The notes: generated by a model not told the origin, from the letters alone. A stretch of 53,078 nt of DNA from Oscillospiraceae bacterium (GCA_017559985.1 JAFYPW010000022.1:1-53078); one strand, 5' to 3'. Positions 40,838-49,742 are shown, counted from the first letter of the stretch. A program made the numbers and translations.

Positions 40838-42244
40838 TTACAGCTCCTCATCATATGATAAGTGAGGGAAGGTGACCGTAAACCTGGTTCCTCCGTGTAC
40901 GGAATCAGATACAGAAATGCTTCCTCCGAGGCTTTCAACATTGCGCTTGACTATCGAAAGGCCAAGTCCACTTCCTCCGCGGCCATCGTGTTTTCTTGAT
41001 TTGTCAACTCTGTAAAAGCGTTCAAAAATATTCTCGCGGAATTCTTCAGGTATTCCTATTCCAGTGTCGTCTGTTATAAATGTGGAAAAACCGTTTTTGG
41101 AGAACAGATAGATGCGGACTGTTCCGTGTGAATTGTTATATTTAATTGCGTTATCTATCAGATTTCCTATAATCTGGTTTACGCCCTCCATATCACCGAG
41201 GATTGTGCAGTCTTCTTCGAGATAGGTTTCGATTTTTACGTTCTTTGCCGATGCGATAGGCATAATGTTTGATATTGTCGTATTCACGACATCTGTAAGT
41301 GGAATGGGAGCGAGTGCGGGCGGAGAAGAATTGTCGAGCTTTGAGAGAATGAGAAGTTTTTCAGCTGTGTGCGACATTCTGTCAACTTCAAGGATTATAT
41401 CTCCCATAAATTCTTTGTACGTGTTTGAGTCAAGCTCGCCTGCCTGAGTGATTGATTCACATAAGAGCTTTATTGCAGCAAGCGGTGTGCGCAGTTCGTG
41501 TGATGCATCGGAAACGAAAACCTGACGCATTTTTTGCGTGTAATCAAGGGTTTCGTAAATGTCGTTGAACTTGTTGATGATAGGTGAAAACTCGTCGTTG
41601 TAGACAAGAGGAATTTTTTTTATGTTACCGCCGTTGAGTTCAGTTTCGTTTACGGAAGAGATCAGCCTTTTGATTCGCCTTATGATTAAAAGTGTTATAA
41701 GAAGCGACAAAGCGATAAGAAGAAGAATACAGAGAAAAGAGGAAAGAAAAACGGCGTTTTCGAGAATATTGAAGAGCTCAACATACTGCTTGTCGGTTTC
41801 GCGCAGAAAAAGTGCTCCGGAAATTTTACCGTCTGCGATTACGGGGACTGCAAGTGTGCTTTCAATTGAAATATTTGAAGGCATACAGGAAAAAAATTCC
41901 TTTCCGCCTGTTGCAGAAATAACCGGAGAAAGGAAAAGTGTTTTGCCGGTAAGATTCTGTATGTCAGAAGAGTCGTAAACAACATTCAAGGAGTTGTTTA
42001 CAACAATAACTCTTCTTGAAGTGTCTGTAAAGGAAGAGGAGAGCAAAGCCGGGGCACTGTGGGCATAATCGGAAAGCGACGCCGACAATTCCGACGCCGC
42101 GAACGATAGCTCGTTATATTTTGATTTTGATATAGAAGATTTTATGCTGTTCAGAATAATAATCCCAGGTAAAATGATACATATAAGAGAAATTGCAAGG
42201 CATAGGGCAATTATTCTGAAAGAAAGGCTTTCGGAAAAATGCAT
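40838..42244 (-). CDS. Membrane sensor histidine kinase
   Basis: A 468-residue kinase. Two membrane segments (near residues 12-35 and 170-195) frame an extracytoplasmic domain with a PDC/dCache-like look (VVYDSSDIQNLTGKTLF). A HAMP region follows, then HisKA with the phosphorylated His in SDASHELRTPLAAIKLL, and an HATPase domain with N box IGNLIDNAIKYN, and G boxes DDTGIGIP and GGSGLGLSIVKRNV. I prefer ATG 42244, 13 bases after the stop of the regulator; a TTG overlap start at 42280 is possible. It partners the response regulator just upstream. Confidence 0.93.
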   Translation of the reverse strand: MHFSESLSFRIIALCLAISLICIILPGIIILNSIKSSISKSKYNELSFAASELSASLSDYAHSAPALLSSSFTDTSRRVIVVNNSLNVVYDSSDIQNLTGKTLFLSPVISATGGKEFFSCMPSNISIESTLAVPVIADGKISGALFLRETDKQYVELFNILENAVFLSSFLCILLLIALSLLITLLIIRRIKRLISSVNETELNGGNIKKIPLVYNDEFSPIINKFNDIYETLDYTQKMRQVFVSDASHELRTPLAAIKLLCESITQAGELDSNTYKEFMGDIILEVDRMSHTAEKLLILSKLDNSSPPALAPIPLTDVVNTTISNIMPIASAKNVKIETYLEEDCTILGDMEGVNQIIGNLIDNAIKYNNSHGTVRIYLFSKNGFSTFITDDTGIGIPEEFRENIFERFYRVDKSRKHDGRGGSGLGLSIVKRNVESLGGSISVSDSVHGGTRFTVTFPHLSYDEEL

Positions 42245-42257
42245 TTCCGACTTGAAA

Positions 42258-42938
42258 CTACGGTTTAAAATAGTAGCCAACTCCCCATTTTGTCAGAATA
42301 AGTTCGGGCTTTGCCGGATTATCTTCAAGTTTCTCGCGAAGTCTTCGTATGTGCACATCAACAGTTCTCATATCACCCGGATATTCATATCCCCAGACGA
42401 TGTTGAGAAGATTTTCACGGCTGTAAACCCTGCCCGGGTTTCGCATCATAAGCTCAACAAGGTCAAACTCTTTTGCCGTGAGCTGAACGGGGCTTCCGTC
42501 AAGGTAGACATTGCGTTGCTCAGTATCTATAATCAGGTTATCTGTTATGAGTCTTGTGTTTTTGAATTTCGATGCCGCAGTTCCTGAACGGCGGAGAATG
42601 GCACGGATTCTGGATTTTAATTCCAGAATGTTGAAAGGCTTTGTTATGTAGTCATCTGCTCCGTATTCAAAGCCGAGCAGTTTGTCGGTGTCTTCGCTCT
42701 TTGCGGTGAGCATAATAATCGGAACTGTTGAAAATTCGCGTATGCGGCGACAGGTTTCAAGACCGTCGAGAACCGGCATCATAAGGTCGAGTATAACGAG
42801 GTCAATGTGAATGTTCTTGATTATTTCAAGTGCATCTTCGCCGTTATAAGCTGTTTCAACTTCAAAACCTTCGTTTTCAAGGTTGAATTTAATTCCTTTG
42901 ACGATAATCTTCTCATCGTCAACTACAAGTATTTTCAT
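42258..42938 (-). CDS. OmpR/PhoB-family response regulator
   Basis: A 226-residue DNA-binding regulator. The receiver domain (1-118) has the acidic pair in VDDEKII, the phospho-acceptor Asp in IDLVILDLMMPVLDG and the Lys in DDYITKPF. The winged helix (130-226) has TAKEFDLVELMMRNPGRVYSRENLL and TVDVHIRRLREKLE, ending GVGYYF. GGAGG precedes ATG 42938. It is the cognate regulator for the kinase downstream. Confidence 0.95.
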   Translation of the reverse strand: MKILVVDDEKIIVKGIKFNLENEGFEVETAYNGEDALEIIKNIHIDLVILDLMMPVLDGLETCRRIREFSTVPIIMLTAKSEDTDKLLGFEYGADDYITKPFNILELKSRIRAILRRSGTAASKFKNTRLITDNLIIDTEQRNVYLDGSPVQLTAKEFDLVELMMRNPGRVYSRENLLNIVWGYEYPGDMRTVDVHIRRLREKLEDNPAKPELILTKWGVGYYFKP

Positions 42939-42951
42939 ATTGAACCTCCTG

Positions 42952-43275
42952 TTAAATCTTTATGTAATCTTTAATCTTGTTGACAGTTGCGGTGCTGATA
43001 CCGGAAACGTTTGCAAGGTCGGTTATTGTTTTGAAATCGCCGTTTTCCTCCCGGTATTTTATAATTTTTGATGCGATAGCAGGGCCTATTCCGTCAAGAG
43101 AGTCAAGCTCTTCTGCTGTCGCTGAGTTGATGTTGATATAATAAGGTGTGGCAGTTTTTTCGGCTGGTAAAAACACGTTCGGGGATTTTACCGTTAAAAG
43201 AGAAAACATCAGTATAAAAGCTGTGAAGAGAATTGTTGAAAGGACAAGAATTCTTTCGTGAAATGACAGTTTCAT
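42952..43275 (-). CDS. ComEA-type helix-hairpin-helix protein
   Basis: A 107-residue protein with one N-terminal membrane segment (about residues 9-29) and two helix-hairpin-helix motifs (INSATAEELDSLDGIGPAIASKII and ITDLANVSGISTATVNKIKDYI). ComEA binds double-stranded DNA at the surface during natural transformation; this is a short form without the long linker. No other competence gene is here. The ribosome site is weak, and a TATAAT ends one base before the ATG. It lies 13 bases before the response regulator and probably shares its operon. Confidence 0.88.
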   Translation of the reverse strand: MKLSFHERILVLSTILFTAFILMFSLLTVKSPNVFLPAEKTATPYYININSATAEELDSLDGIGPAIASKIIKYREENGDFKTITDLANVSGISTATVNKIKDYIKI

Positions 43276-43294
43276 AATTATAGCACACCCGGTA

Positions 43295-43323
43295 TTGTTT
43301 AATTACTGTTTTTTTGATATAAT
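43295..43323 (+). promoter_or_regulatory. Predicted SigA promoter of the carboxypeptidase gene
   Basis: TTGTTT (43295-43300), 17 bases, TATAAT (43318-43323). Confidence 0.6.
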
Positions 43324-43355
43324 ATATACAATTTTAAGAGAAGCGAGGAAAACAA

Positions 43356-44648
43356 ATGAAAAGCGTGCGACTGTTGGCAATCACATTACTTATAATTTTT
43401 GTTTTTGTCGGAAGCGCAGGAGCGATAGAACCTATGGATGTTAATTCCAAGGCATCTATCCTTGTTGATGCGACCGACGGACATATGATATATGGCGAGA
43501 AGGCGGATACAAAGCAGTATCCCGCAAGTCTTACAAAGCTTATGACAGCACTTCTTGTTGTGGAGAACATTACGGATTACAACGAGGTTGTAACAGCGAG
43601 CGAAACAGCTTTTGACGGCTTGTCCGCTGCCGGAAGCACCGTTGGAATAAAAGCGGGTGAGAAGATGAGCATTGACAACCTTCTCATATGTATGCTTGTT
43701 GCCAGCGCAAACGAGGCAGCAAATATTCTTGCTGAGAGAGTGTCGGGCAGTATTCCTGCATTTGTTGAGCTTATGAACAGCAGGGCGGCAGAGCTTGGGC
43801 TTTCGGGGACTCACTTTGTAAACACAAACGGTCTGCACGATGAAGACCACTATACAACTGCCGGAGATGTTGCAAAAATAGCTGTCGAGGTAAGAAAGCA
43901 CAAGCGCATCCGCGAGATATGTGCTATGGAAAAAGCGACTATACCGGCGACGAATCTTTCCGAAGAGCGATTTTTCTTCACAACAAACTCGTTGATATCG
44001 AGATATAAAGAGCTTGGATATAAATATTCGCGTGCAAACGGAATGAAAACAGGAAGCACAACTCCCGCAGGGCTTTGCCTTGCGGCAAGTGCAGAATATA
44101 AAGGCACAGAGCTGATATCCGTGGTTTTAGGTGCAACAAAGGATGAAGAAAGCGGTCTTAAAGGCAATTTCACGGAATCGAAAAGACTGCTTGTCTGGGG
44201 TTTTGAAAACTTCAAACGCCAAACTCTTCTTTCTTCAAAACAGCCTGTTTGCGAGGTTCATGTAGAATCTGCAAGGAAAAGAGACTATGTTGTAGCACAT
44301 ACCGAAAACGACTATGCCGTACTTATGCCGAATGATTTTAATGAATCAAAGGTGGAGCTTCTCACTGATGCGGAGATGGAGCTTGAAGCTCCGATAAAAA
44401 AAGGCGATGAGGTAGGAAAGGTTACGATCCGTTATGACGGAAGAGACTACATAACATTACCTCTTGTTGCTGCTGATGACGTTGAACGCTCAATAGTGCT
44501 GTTTGTCATAAATAAAATTAAGAAAGCTCTTGAAAGTCCCTACGGCGTTGCGGCGATAATTGCCGTGATATTGGCAATTATAATTTATATCGTGTATGTC
44601 ATACAGTATAATAAACGTTGCCGTCGCAGGAGAAGAAGATATTATTAA
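43356..44648 (+). CDS. D-alanyl-D-alanine carboxypeptidase (PBP5/DacF family)
   Basis: A 430-residue penicillin-binding protein that trims the terminal D-Ala from wall stem peptides. A signal peptide ends near GSAGA (residue 24). Catalytic motifs are SxxK (S58-L-T-K61), SAN (SANEAAN near 115) and KTGST (Lys231). A PBP5 C-terminal beta domain follows (290-380), and a membrane helix (395-420) with a basic cytoplasmic tail anchors it, unlike the amphipathic anchor of E. coli PBP5. GAGGAAA precedes the ATG. Convergent with yaaT, 7 bases between. Confidence 0.95.
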   Translation: MKSVRLLAITLLIIFVFVGSAGAIEPMDVNSKASILVDATDGHMIYGEKADTKQYPASLTKLMTALLVVENITDYNEVVTASETAFDGLSAAGSTVGIKAGEKMSIDNLLICMLVASANEAANILAERVSGSIPAFVELMNSRAAELGLSGTHFVNTNGLHDEDHYTTAGDVAKIAVEVRKHKRIREICAMEKATIPATNLSEERFFFTTNSLISRYKELGYKYSRANGMKTGSTTPAGLCLAASAEYKGTELISVVLGATKDEESGLKGNFTESKRLLVWGFENFKRQTLLSSKQPVCEVHVESARKRDYVVAHTENDYAVLMPNDFNESKVELLTDAEMELEAPIKKGDEVGKVTIRYDGRDYITLPLVAADDVERSIVLFVINKIKKALESPYGVAAIIAVILAIIIYIVYVIQYNKRCRRRRRRYY

Positions 44649-44655
44649 TAGTCAA

Positions 44656-45540
44656 TTATTGTTCGGTTTCAGCCTCTGCATTTTCTGTGGGGGCTGATTG
44701 TTTTTTTGCTTTTTTGTTCGGGCAGTTGGCTCCGCGTTTTGCCTGAACTTCGCTTTTGTCAAAGGTTTTAAGAACAAAATCTGATTCGTCTTCGAACTTA
44801 ACGCGAAGCTTTCCTGAGATAAGGCTGACATCAGCTACTGTGCCGACTCCTTGCGGTGTGATAACTTCACTGCCCACTCTTGGCGTCGTTTTTATAAGGT
44901 CTTCATAGGCTTCCTGCTCGTATTTGAGACAACACATAAGCCTGCCGCAGGTGCCTGAGATTTTTGCCTGATTAAGAGAAAGATTTTGTTCTTTTGCCAT
45001 CTTGATGGAAACAGGCTGGAAATCGTCCAAGAAGCTACAACAGCAGAACGGACGGCCGCAAATACCAAGACCACCAAGCATTTTTGCTTCGTCTCTGACA
45101 CCTATCTGGCGAAGTTCTATACGCGTTTTAAAAACAGATGCGAGGTCTTTGACAAGGTTGCGGAAGTCAATTCTTCCGTCTGCGGTAAAATAGAAAATAA
45201 TTTTAGAACCGTCAAATGCATATTCTGCATTGATAACTTTCATTTCAAGCTCGTGAGCCTCTATTTTTTCCTGGCAAGTGACAACGGCAGCCTTTTCGCG
45301 CTCGCGCAGTTCAGAGGCGGTTTTTATGTCATCCTCTGTTGCGAGTCTGACTGCTTTGCGGAGAGGAGAAACGATGGCCGATTCGTCAATTTCGTGTATT
45401 TCTTCGGAAACTGTTCCGAGTTCGAGTCCACGCGCGGTTTCAACCACAATACTGTCACCGAGCTTTACGGTTATATTATCGGGGTCAAATGAATATACCT
45501 TTCCGCCTTCGCGGAAACGGACACCAATTATTTTTTTCAA
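44656..45540 (-). CDS. yaaT: PSP1/YaaT-family protein
   Basis: A 294-residue PSP1-domain protein (YaaT), needed in Bacillus for sporulation phosphorelay and as part of the RicAFT complex that speeds RNA processing and carries Fe-S clusters. The cysteine blocks GICGRPFCCCSF and GTCGRLMCCLKYE are diagnostic. A Lys/Glu-rich tail ends the protein. The start is not certain: TTG 45540 has GAAAGGA 11 bases upstream and begins KKIIGVRF, the family's usual N-terminus. It follows holB in the widely conserved darA-holB-yaaT order. RicA and RicF are not seen here. Confidence 0.9.
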   Translation of the reverse strand: MKKIIGVRFREGGKVYSFDPDNITVKLGDSIVVETARGLELGTVSEEIHEIDESAIVSPLRKAVRLATEDDIKTASELREREKAAVVTCQEKIEAHELEMKVINAEYAFDGSKIIFYFTADGRIDFRNLVKDLASVFKTRIELRQIGVRDEAKMLGGLGICGRPFCCCSFLDDFQPVSIKMAKEQNLSLNQAKISGTCGRLMCCLKYEQEAYEDLIKTTPRVGSEVITPQGVGTVADVSLISGKLRVKFEDESDFVLKTFDKSEVQAKRGANCPNKKAKKQSAPTENAEAETEQ

Positions 45541-45556
45541 AACTAAATCTATCCTT

Positions 45557-46543
45557 TCAAAGCTGCGCACTTGCAGCAATATTGGCAAAGTTACAAATAA
45601 GATTTCCTGTGATGTGCGAAACACCGACGTTTTTTAAACAGGCATCTTTTGCCGCAGTTGTGTAATTTATCAGTTCAAAACACTGCAAAGCGGTAAGAGA
45701 AGTTGAAAGTTTCTTTGAAATGTCGGTGCACGAGGTTGATAAAAGACGGACTTCCGGGGCAGAGGAGCACACGATAGAATCGCGCAGTATGATTATCAGT
45801 TCATCAAAAACTTTGATGAGAAAGTCACGGTCGTGACCGTCAAGGGCTGAAATTGAACGGAAAAGCTCAAATTCGTCGTGGCTTGAAATTGCGGAGGCGA
45901 TGTCAGATGCGAAGTTTAAAAATGTATCATCTGTATCGGTTGAGAGATAAGAGCAGACCCCATCGCTCGTGCGTATGATTTCTTCAATCTGTGAATCTGA
46001 GAGCCCGGGCTCTTTGCTCTTGATAACAAGCCTCATATCGGAATCCGAAAGAGGGGAAAGAGCAACGTGAGAAACTCTCGAAGTGATTGTTGGCAGAAGG
46101 TCGCTTGAATTGCTGCAAAGGAGAATAAAGAAGGTAAATGCCGGGGGTTCTTCCAGAATTTTAAGAAAAGCATCCTGTGCCGCGTGGGTCATAGCACCGG
46201 CATTGTTCAATATATAAACTTTTTTGTCCGAATCGTTTGGGAGAATGAGAGCATCCCGTTTAAGCTCGCGGATTTCCTCAACCTTGACGCTGGAACTGTC
46301 GTTTCCGAGAAGGATTATATCGGGGTGAAATCCTTTCAGGGCTTTCTGGCAGGAAGAACAAACTCCGCAGGGAACACTGTCTCCGTTGCAGACAAGCGCG
46401 CGCGCAACAATATTGGCGAGCGTTCGCTTTCCGATGCCGCGCTCACCTGTGATGAGAAGTGCGTGGGGGAAGGAGTTGCGCGCAAAAGCTCGTGATATAT
46501 ACTCTTTTGCGCGCTCATTACCGTAAAAACCTTCAAATTTCAT
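45557..46543 (-). CDS. holB: DNA polymerase III delta-prime subunit
   Basis: A 328-residue clamp-loader subunit. The ATPase core has Walker A GERGIGKRT (residues 33-41), a zinc module (CNGDSVPCGVCSSCQ), the DEAD-box-like VYILNNAGAMTHAAQDAFLKILEEPP and TITSR. The C-terminal half is divergent, as usual. It starts 3 bases after darA and overlaps nothing; translation is probably coupled because no clear ribosome site is visible. Context darA-holB-yaaT confirms the call. Confidence 0.93.
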   Translation of the reverse strand: MKFEGFYGNERAKEYISRAFARNSFPHALLITGERGIGKRTLANIVARALVCNGDSVPCGVCSSCQKALKGFHPDIILLGNDSSSVKVEEIRELKRDALILPNDSDKKVYILNNAGAMTHAAQDAFLKILEEPPAFTFFILLCSNSSDLLPTITSRVSHVALSPLSDSDMRLVIKSKEPGLSDSQIEEIIRTSDGVCSYLSTDTDDTFLNFASDIASAISSHDEFELFRSISALDGHDRDFLIKVFDELIIILRDSIVCSSAPEVRLLSTSCTDISKKLSTSLTALQCFELINYTTAAKDACLKNVGVSHITGNLICNFANIAASAQL

Positions 46544-46546
46544 AGA

Positions 46547-46870
46547 TTAGATTTTTTCGAAGCGTTCGACATCCATAACAAAGATGGTTGCACCGCCGAC
46601 AGAAACTTCAATCGGAACAGTGGGAATCATACCGATGCCAAACTCGGATGTAGCGGAAACAAGCTGCTTTCTGCTGTGCGAGTGCTTGTTGATGATTCCA
46701 AGAACTTCTTCGAGTTTTTCATCTTCAATACCGATAAGAACCGTTGTGTTTCCCGTCTTGAGAAAACCGCCGGTTGTTGCGAGTTTTGTGACAGAAAAAC
46801 CTGATTTTGTGAGATTGGAAACGACTGTCTGAGCGTCGTCTGCATTGATGATTGCCATTACCATTTTCAT
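46547..46870 (-). CDS. darA: Cyclic-di-AMP receptor DarA (PstA)
   Basis: A 107-residue PII-like protein (DUF970) that binds cyclic di-AMP. It begins MKMVMAIINADDAQTVVSNL and carries GFSVTKLATTGGFLKTGNTTVLIG, the ligand loop, then PVEVSVGGATIFVMDVERF-type ending. Length is standard (about 109). GGGAGG lies before ATG 46870. The gene order darA-holB-yaaT matches Bacillus, except that yaaR and tmk are absent and alr lies just upstream. Confidence 0.95.
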   Translation of the reverse strand: MKMVMAIINADDAQTVVSNLTKSGFSVTKLATTGGFLKTGNTTVLIGIEDEKLEEVLGIINKHSHSRKQLVSATSEFGIGMIPTVPIEVSVGGATIFVMDVERFEKI

Positions 46871-46945
46871 AAGTGTTTACCTCCCGGTTGAAAATATGTT
46901 CGAAACAGAGCTTCAAATAAAAGAAAGCGCTGTTGGTCGACGGAT

Positions 46946-48043
46946 TTAAATATATTCTTTATACACATCCGGCGAAACGTAGACGGGATTAATGTCAAAG
47001 AGGACATTGTCACCGATTTCGCACGGTATGTCTGTAACGTCACAAACAGTATGTGTCATACCTATATGCCCAAGAACCTTTGATTTATACCCGTTTACGG
47101 ACACATAAACGGATTTTTTAAAGAGAGTACGTTTTATGTCGGACAGGATGTAGAAAATACCGTCTTTGAAGCGATAGGTATCGCGGCATTTTTCTACGCA
47201 AAAGCCGTCCGAATATCCTATGGGAACAACAGCGGCTCTGGTCGGCTGCTTTGCCGTATATGCACCGCTGTAACCAACTTTTGAGCCTTTCGGGAGCCAA
47301 TGTATTTCGCAAATGTTTCCTTCAAGATGACCTACCCGCGAAAGTCCGTTCGAGTGGGCCTTGCAGGGAAGACGGCCCGTGAAAGCGGAGCCTATCCGCA
47401 CAGCGTCACCAACCGGTTTCTTGCGCTTGAAGAGGTATGATGAATTTGCAAAATGAATGGTTCCGCAAGAAACACCACGCGAGGAGAGCTCGTCCTCGAC
47501 GGAGGAAAGCTTTTCAAGCTGTTTCTTTGTTGTGTTGCCGTTTTTGAAAGCGGAGGACAGGTGAGTGAAAAGACCGGAAACCGAAATGTTTGAAAATTTT
47601 GTGTAGACAGAGTAAATTTGCTCTGTGTCGTCAGGAGAAAAGCCGTATCTTCCCATACCGGTGTCAATTTTCACATGAGCACGGGCAGTTGTACCTTTTT
47701 CGAGAGCGATGCTGTTTGCGTTAACGGCTGCTTCCGTGCTGCCGATAGTTATGATTATATCGTTCTGGATGAGGCTTGAAAGCTCGTCACAAAGTGCGGT
47801 GGAACGGAGCATAATTATATCTGTCTCGGGCAGAGCAAGTTTTTTGATTTCAAGAGCGTCAGCGACATCCGTAACACCAAAGAATCTGACGCCGCATTCG
47901 TGAAGCAGCGGAACAAACTCCGCTATTCCGAAACCGTATGCCCTGCCTTTCACAACCGCAATTACAGTGGCATCACCTGCGCGGGAAAAAATTTCTTCGG
48001 CGTTGGAACGGATTTTGTCACGTTCTATGATAAATGAATTCAT
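46946..48043 (-). CDS. alr: Alanine racemase (divergent)
   Basis: A 365-residue fold-type III PLP enzyme that makes D-alanine for the wall. PLP binds Lys32 in AVVKGRAYGFG, where most alanine racemases have KANAYGHG. The catalytic Tyr is likely in VGYSGAYTA, and VKIDTGMGRYGF and HFANSS are present. VRIGSAFTGRLP replaces the usual VRPGIALYG, so this is a divergent clade; another amino acid could be the substrate. It stands 19 bases after the FemX-like gene and 75 bases before darA. Confidence 0.87.
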   Translation of the reverse strand: MNSFIIERDKIRSNAEEIFSRAGDATVIAVVKGRAYGFGIAEFVPLLHECGVRFFGVTDVADALEIKKLALPETDIIMLRSTALCDELSSLIQNDIIITIGSTEAAVNANSIALEKGTTARAHVKIDTGMGRYGFSPDDTEQIYSVYTKFSNISVSGLFTHLSSAFKNGNTTKKQLEKLSSVEDELSSRGVSCGTIHFANSSYLFKRKKPVGDAVRIGSAFTGRLPCKAHSNGLSRVGHLEGNICEIHWLPKGSKVGYSGAYTAKQPTRAAVVPIGYSDGFCVEKCRDTYRFKDGIFYILSDIKRTLFKKSVYVSVNGYKSKVLGHIGMTHTVCDVTDIPCEIGDNVLFDINPVYVSPDVYKEYI

Positions 48044-48062
48044 ATTCTCGCCCCCAAAAAAA

Positions 48063-49121
48063 TTATTTTTTGTTTTTTAAAATGAAAAGCTTTTTGCGAA
48101 GCTTGCGGTAGGCAAGTTCGCCTTTTTCTATCGCAAAATTCAAGGGCTTGTTGAAGATGTATTCGAATTCTCCGTGGAATTCAACAAGGTCACCGTTAAA
48201 GCCTTTTTTGAAGCGATAAAGACCGTATAGCGGGTTCGATTCGTCAAGATCGCCGGAAACACCGCGGAAGTCGTAAAGCTTACAGCCGAGAGAAACGGCC
48301 CACTGTATCATAGACCACTGGAGAAGATAGTTCGGCATAAAGTTGCGGTATTTATTGGATGATGCTCCATACAGGTACCATACTTTGTCGCCGTAATGAA
48401 CAGCGAGTGTGCCGGCAATCGGAGTTTCTCCCGAATATGCCATATAAAGACGGCAGGATGAGCCGAGGTTATCAAGCATATTTTCAAAATATTCGCGGTT
48501 TCTGACGACAAAATTGTCACGGACACCGGTTTCAAGCATCATTTCCGAAAAGTCGCCGACAGCTTCTTTGCCGCAGGTTCTGACTTCTACACCTTTGCGT
48601 TCGGCAACGCGTATGTTATAGCGTGTTTTTGAATGGAACGAAGACATAAGTTCGTCTTCGCTTTTTCCGTCAATATCAAGGCGGAAAACAAAACGCGGCT
48701 GAATTCCGGAAAAGTTTTTGCCTGTGTCGCGGCGGTTAAACCCGAGACCGGACATAATATCAGCAAATTCAGTGTCGTTGACAGATACATCGGGGTCGAG
48801 CTTTAAACAGTATGCCTTATATTTGGCAGCCAGCTGTTTTGCGCCTTCCATAAGCTCTGCGAGAACATCTGCATCGTGAATGTCGCAAACAGGTGCGCGT
48901 GCTCCGTACATTATGGAGTAGGGCAGATGGGGGACGCGACGAATAAGAACAGACATAGCGCCGCAGATATTACCATCTTCGTTTCTTACAAAAAAGCCTT
49001 CCCATATCCATTCGGGCTTTTGTTTGCTCCAAGCATACGATTGAAGAAAGTGTCCTTTTGAGTGAGAGGAAACAAAAGCCTCATATTCTTTAAGTGTTTC
49101 TTTGGTGACAAATTCAACCAT
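48063..49121 (-). CDS. FemABX-family peptidoglycan bridge aminoacyltransferase
   Basis: A 352-residue enzyme with two GNAT-like folds that adds amino acids from tRNA to the wall stem peptide. Blocks HFLQSYAWSKQK, FHSKTRYNIRVAERKGVEV, FRGVSGDLDESNPLYGLYRFKKGF and the final YRKLRKK tail match the FemX/MurM group. Start ATG 49121 has GGAGG 5 bases upstream and its own promoter; the open frame further upstream crosses the promoter and is not used. It heads the operon with alr, darA, holB and yaaT. Which amino acid it adds is unknown. Confidence 0.9.
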   Translation of the reverse strand: MVEFVTKETLKEYEAFVSSHSKGHFLQSYAWSKQKPEWIWEGFFVRNEDGNICGAMSVLIRRVPHLPYSIMYGARAPVCDIHDADVLAELMEGAKQLAAKYKAYCLKLDPDVSVNDTEFADIMSGLGFNRRDTGKNFSGIQPRFVFRLDIDGKSEDELMSSFHSKTRYNIRVAERKGVEVRTCGKEAVGDFSEMMLETGVRDNFVVRNREYFENMLDNLGSSCRLYMAYSGETPIAGTLAVHYGDKVWYLYGASSNKYRNFMPNYLLQWSMIQWAVSLGCKLYDFRGVSGDLDESNPLYGLYRFKKGFNGDLVEFHGEFEYIFNKPLNFAIEKGELAYRKLRKKLFILKNKK

Positions 49122-49170
49122 AAAAACCTCCAATAAACCATTGTGAAGTTTGATATATTTATCCAACATT

Positions 49171-49199
49171 ATTATAACATTTTTGAGTCTTGCAGTCAA
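49171..49199 (-). promoter_or_regulatory. Predicted SigA promoter of the femX-alr-darA operon
   Basis: On the minus strand TTGACT (49199-49194), 17 bases, TATAAT (49176-49171). Confidence 0.75.
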
Positions 49200-49212
49200 A
49201 GCATTTTCTGCA

Positions 49213-49249
49213 AAAAAATAAAAAGTCTCGGAGAGACTTTTTATTTTTT
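49213..49249. terminator. Bidirectional-looking terminator after the CBS gene
   Basis: AAAAAATAAAAAGTCTC pairs with GAGACTTTTTATTTTTT around GGA. It overlaps the end of the CBS gene. Confidence 0.8.
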
Positions 49250-49678
49250 ATTAAATCGCCTGTCGTGAAGATAGATTTCGCACAGGGCTTCTGATATTTC
49301 GTTTTTACAGTTGCCGCGTAGGAGAAGGTCTGAAAGAGAAAGCATACCGACAATGCGTCCGTTTTCAACGACGGGCAATCTGAAAATCTGTTCTGATGAG
49401 ATAAGCTGTATGGCATCAGAAATCTCTTCGTGCGGAGAAATGCAAACAACGCCCCGTGTCATTATTTCGCGAAGCTTTGTCTCTTCGGGTGGGTTATCAA
49501 GCGCAATGCAGCGAAGTGTAATGTCGCGGTCGGTTACAAGTCCGCGTAGTCTGCCGTCGCGCGAGCATATTGGTAGTGCACCAATGTTGTGGCGCATCAG
49601 GAGTTTTGCAGCACTCGCTGCGGTGTCATCGGGTGAAAGATAAACGACATTTGAGTTCATAATCTTTGAAACCTGCAT
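49241..49678 (-). CDS. CBS-domain protein
   Basis: A 145-residue protein made of two CBS motifs (residues 1-58 and 68-125), which together form one adenosyl-nucleotide-binding module. Typical endings are GLVTDRDITLR and GMLSLSDLLLRG. No catalytic domain is present. Such stand-alone CBS proteins sense ATP/AMP or c-di-AMP, but no partner is evident; GGCGGT is a weak ribosome site. It is a single gene between a promoter region and its terminator. Confidence 0.9.
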   Translation of the reverse strand: MQVSKIMNSNVVYLSPDDTAASAAKLLMRHNIGALPICSRDGRLRGLVTDRDITLRCIALDNPPEETKLREIMTRGVVCISPHEEISDAIQLISSEQIFRLPVVENGRIVGMLSLSDLLLRGNCKNEISEALCEIYLHDRRFNKK

Positions 49679-49742
49679 AATATATACCGCCTTTTTATAA
49701 GCCTGACAATATAATTATATCCGGAAAAAACTGGAATATACA

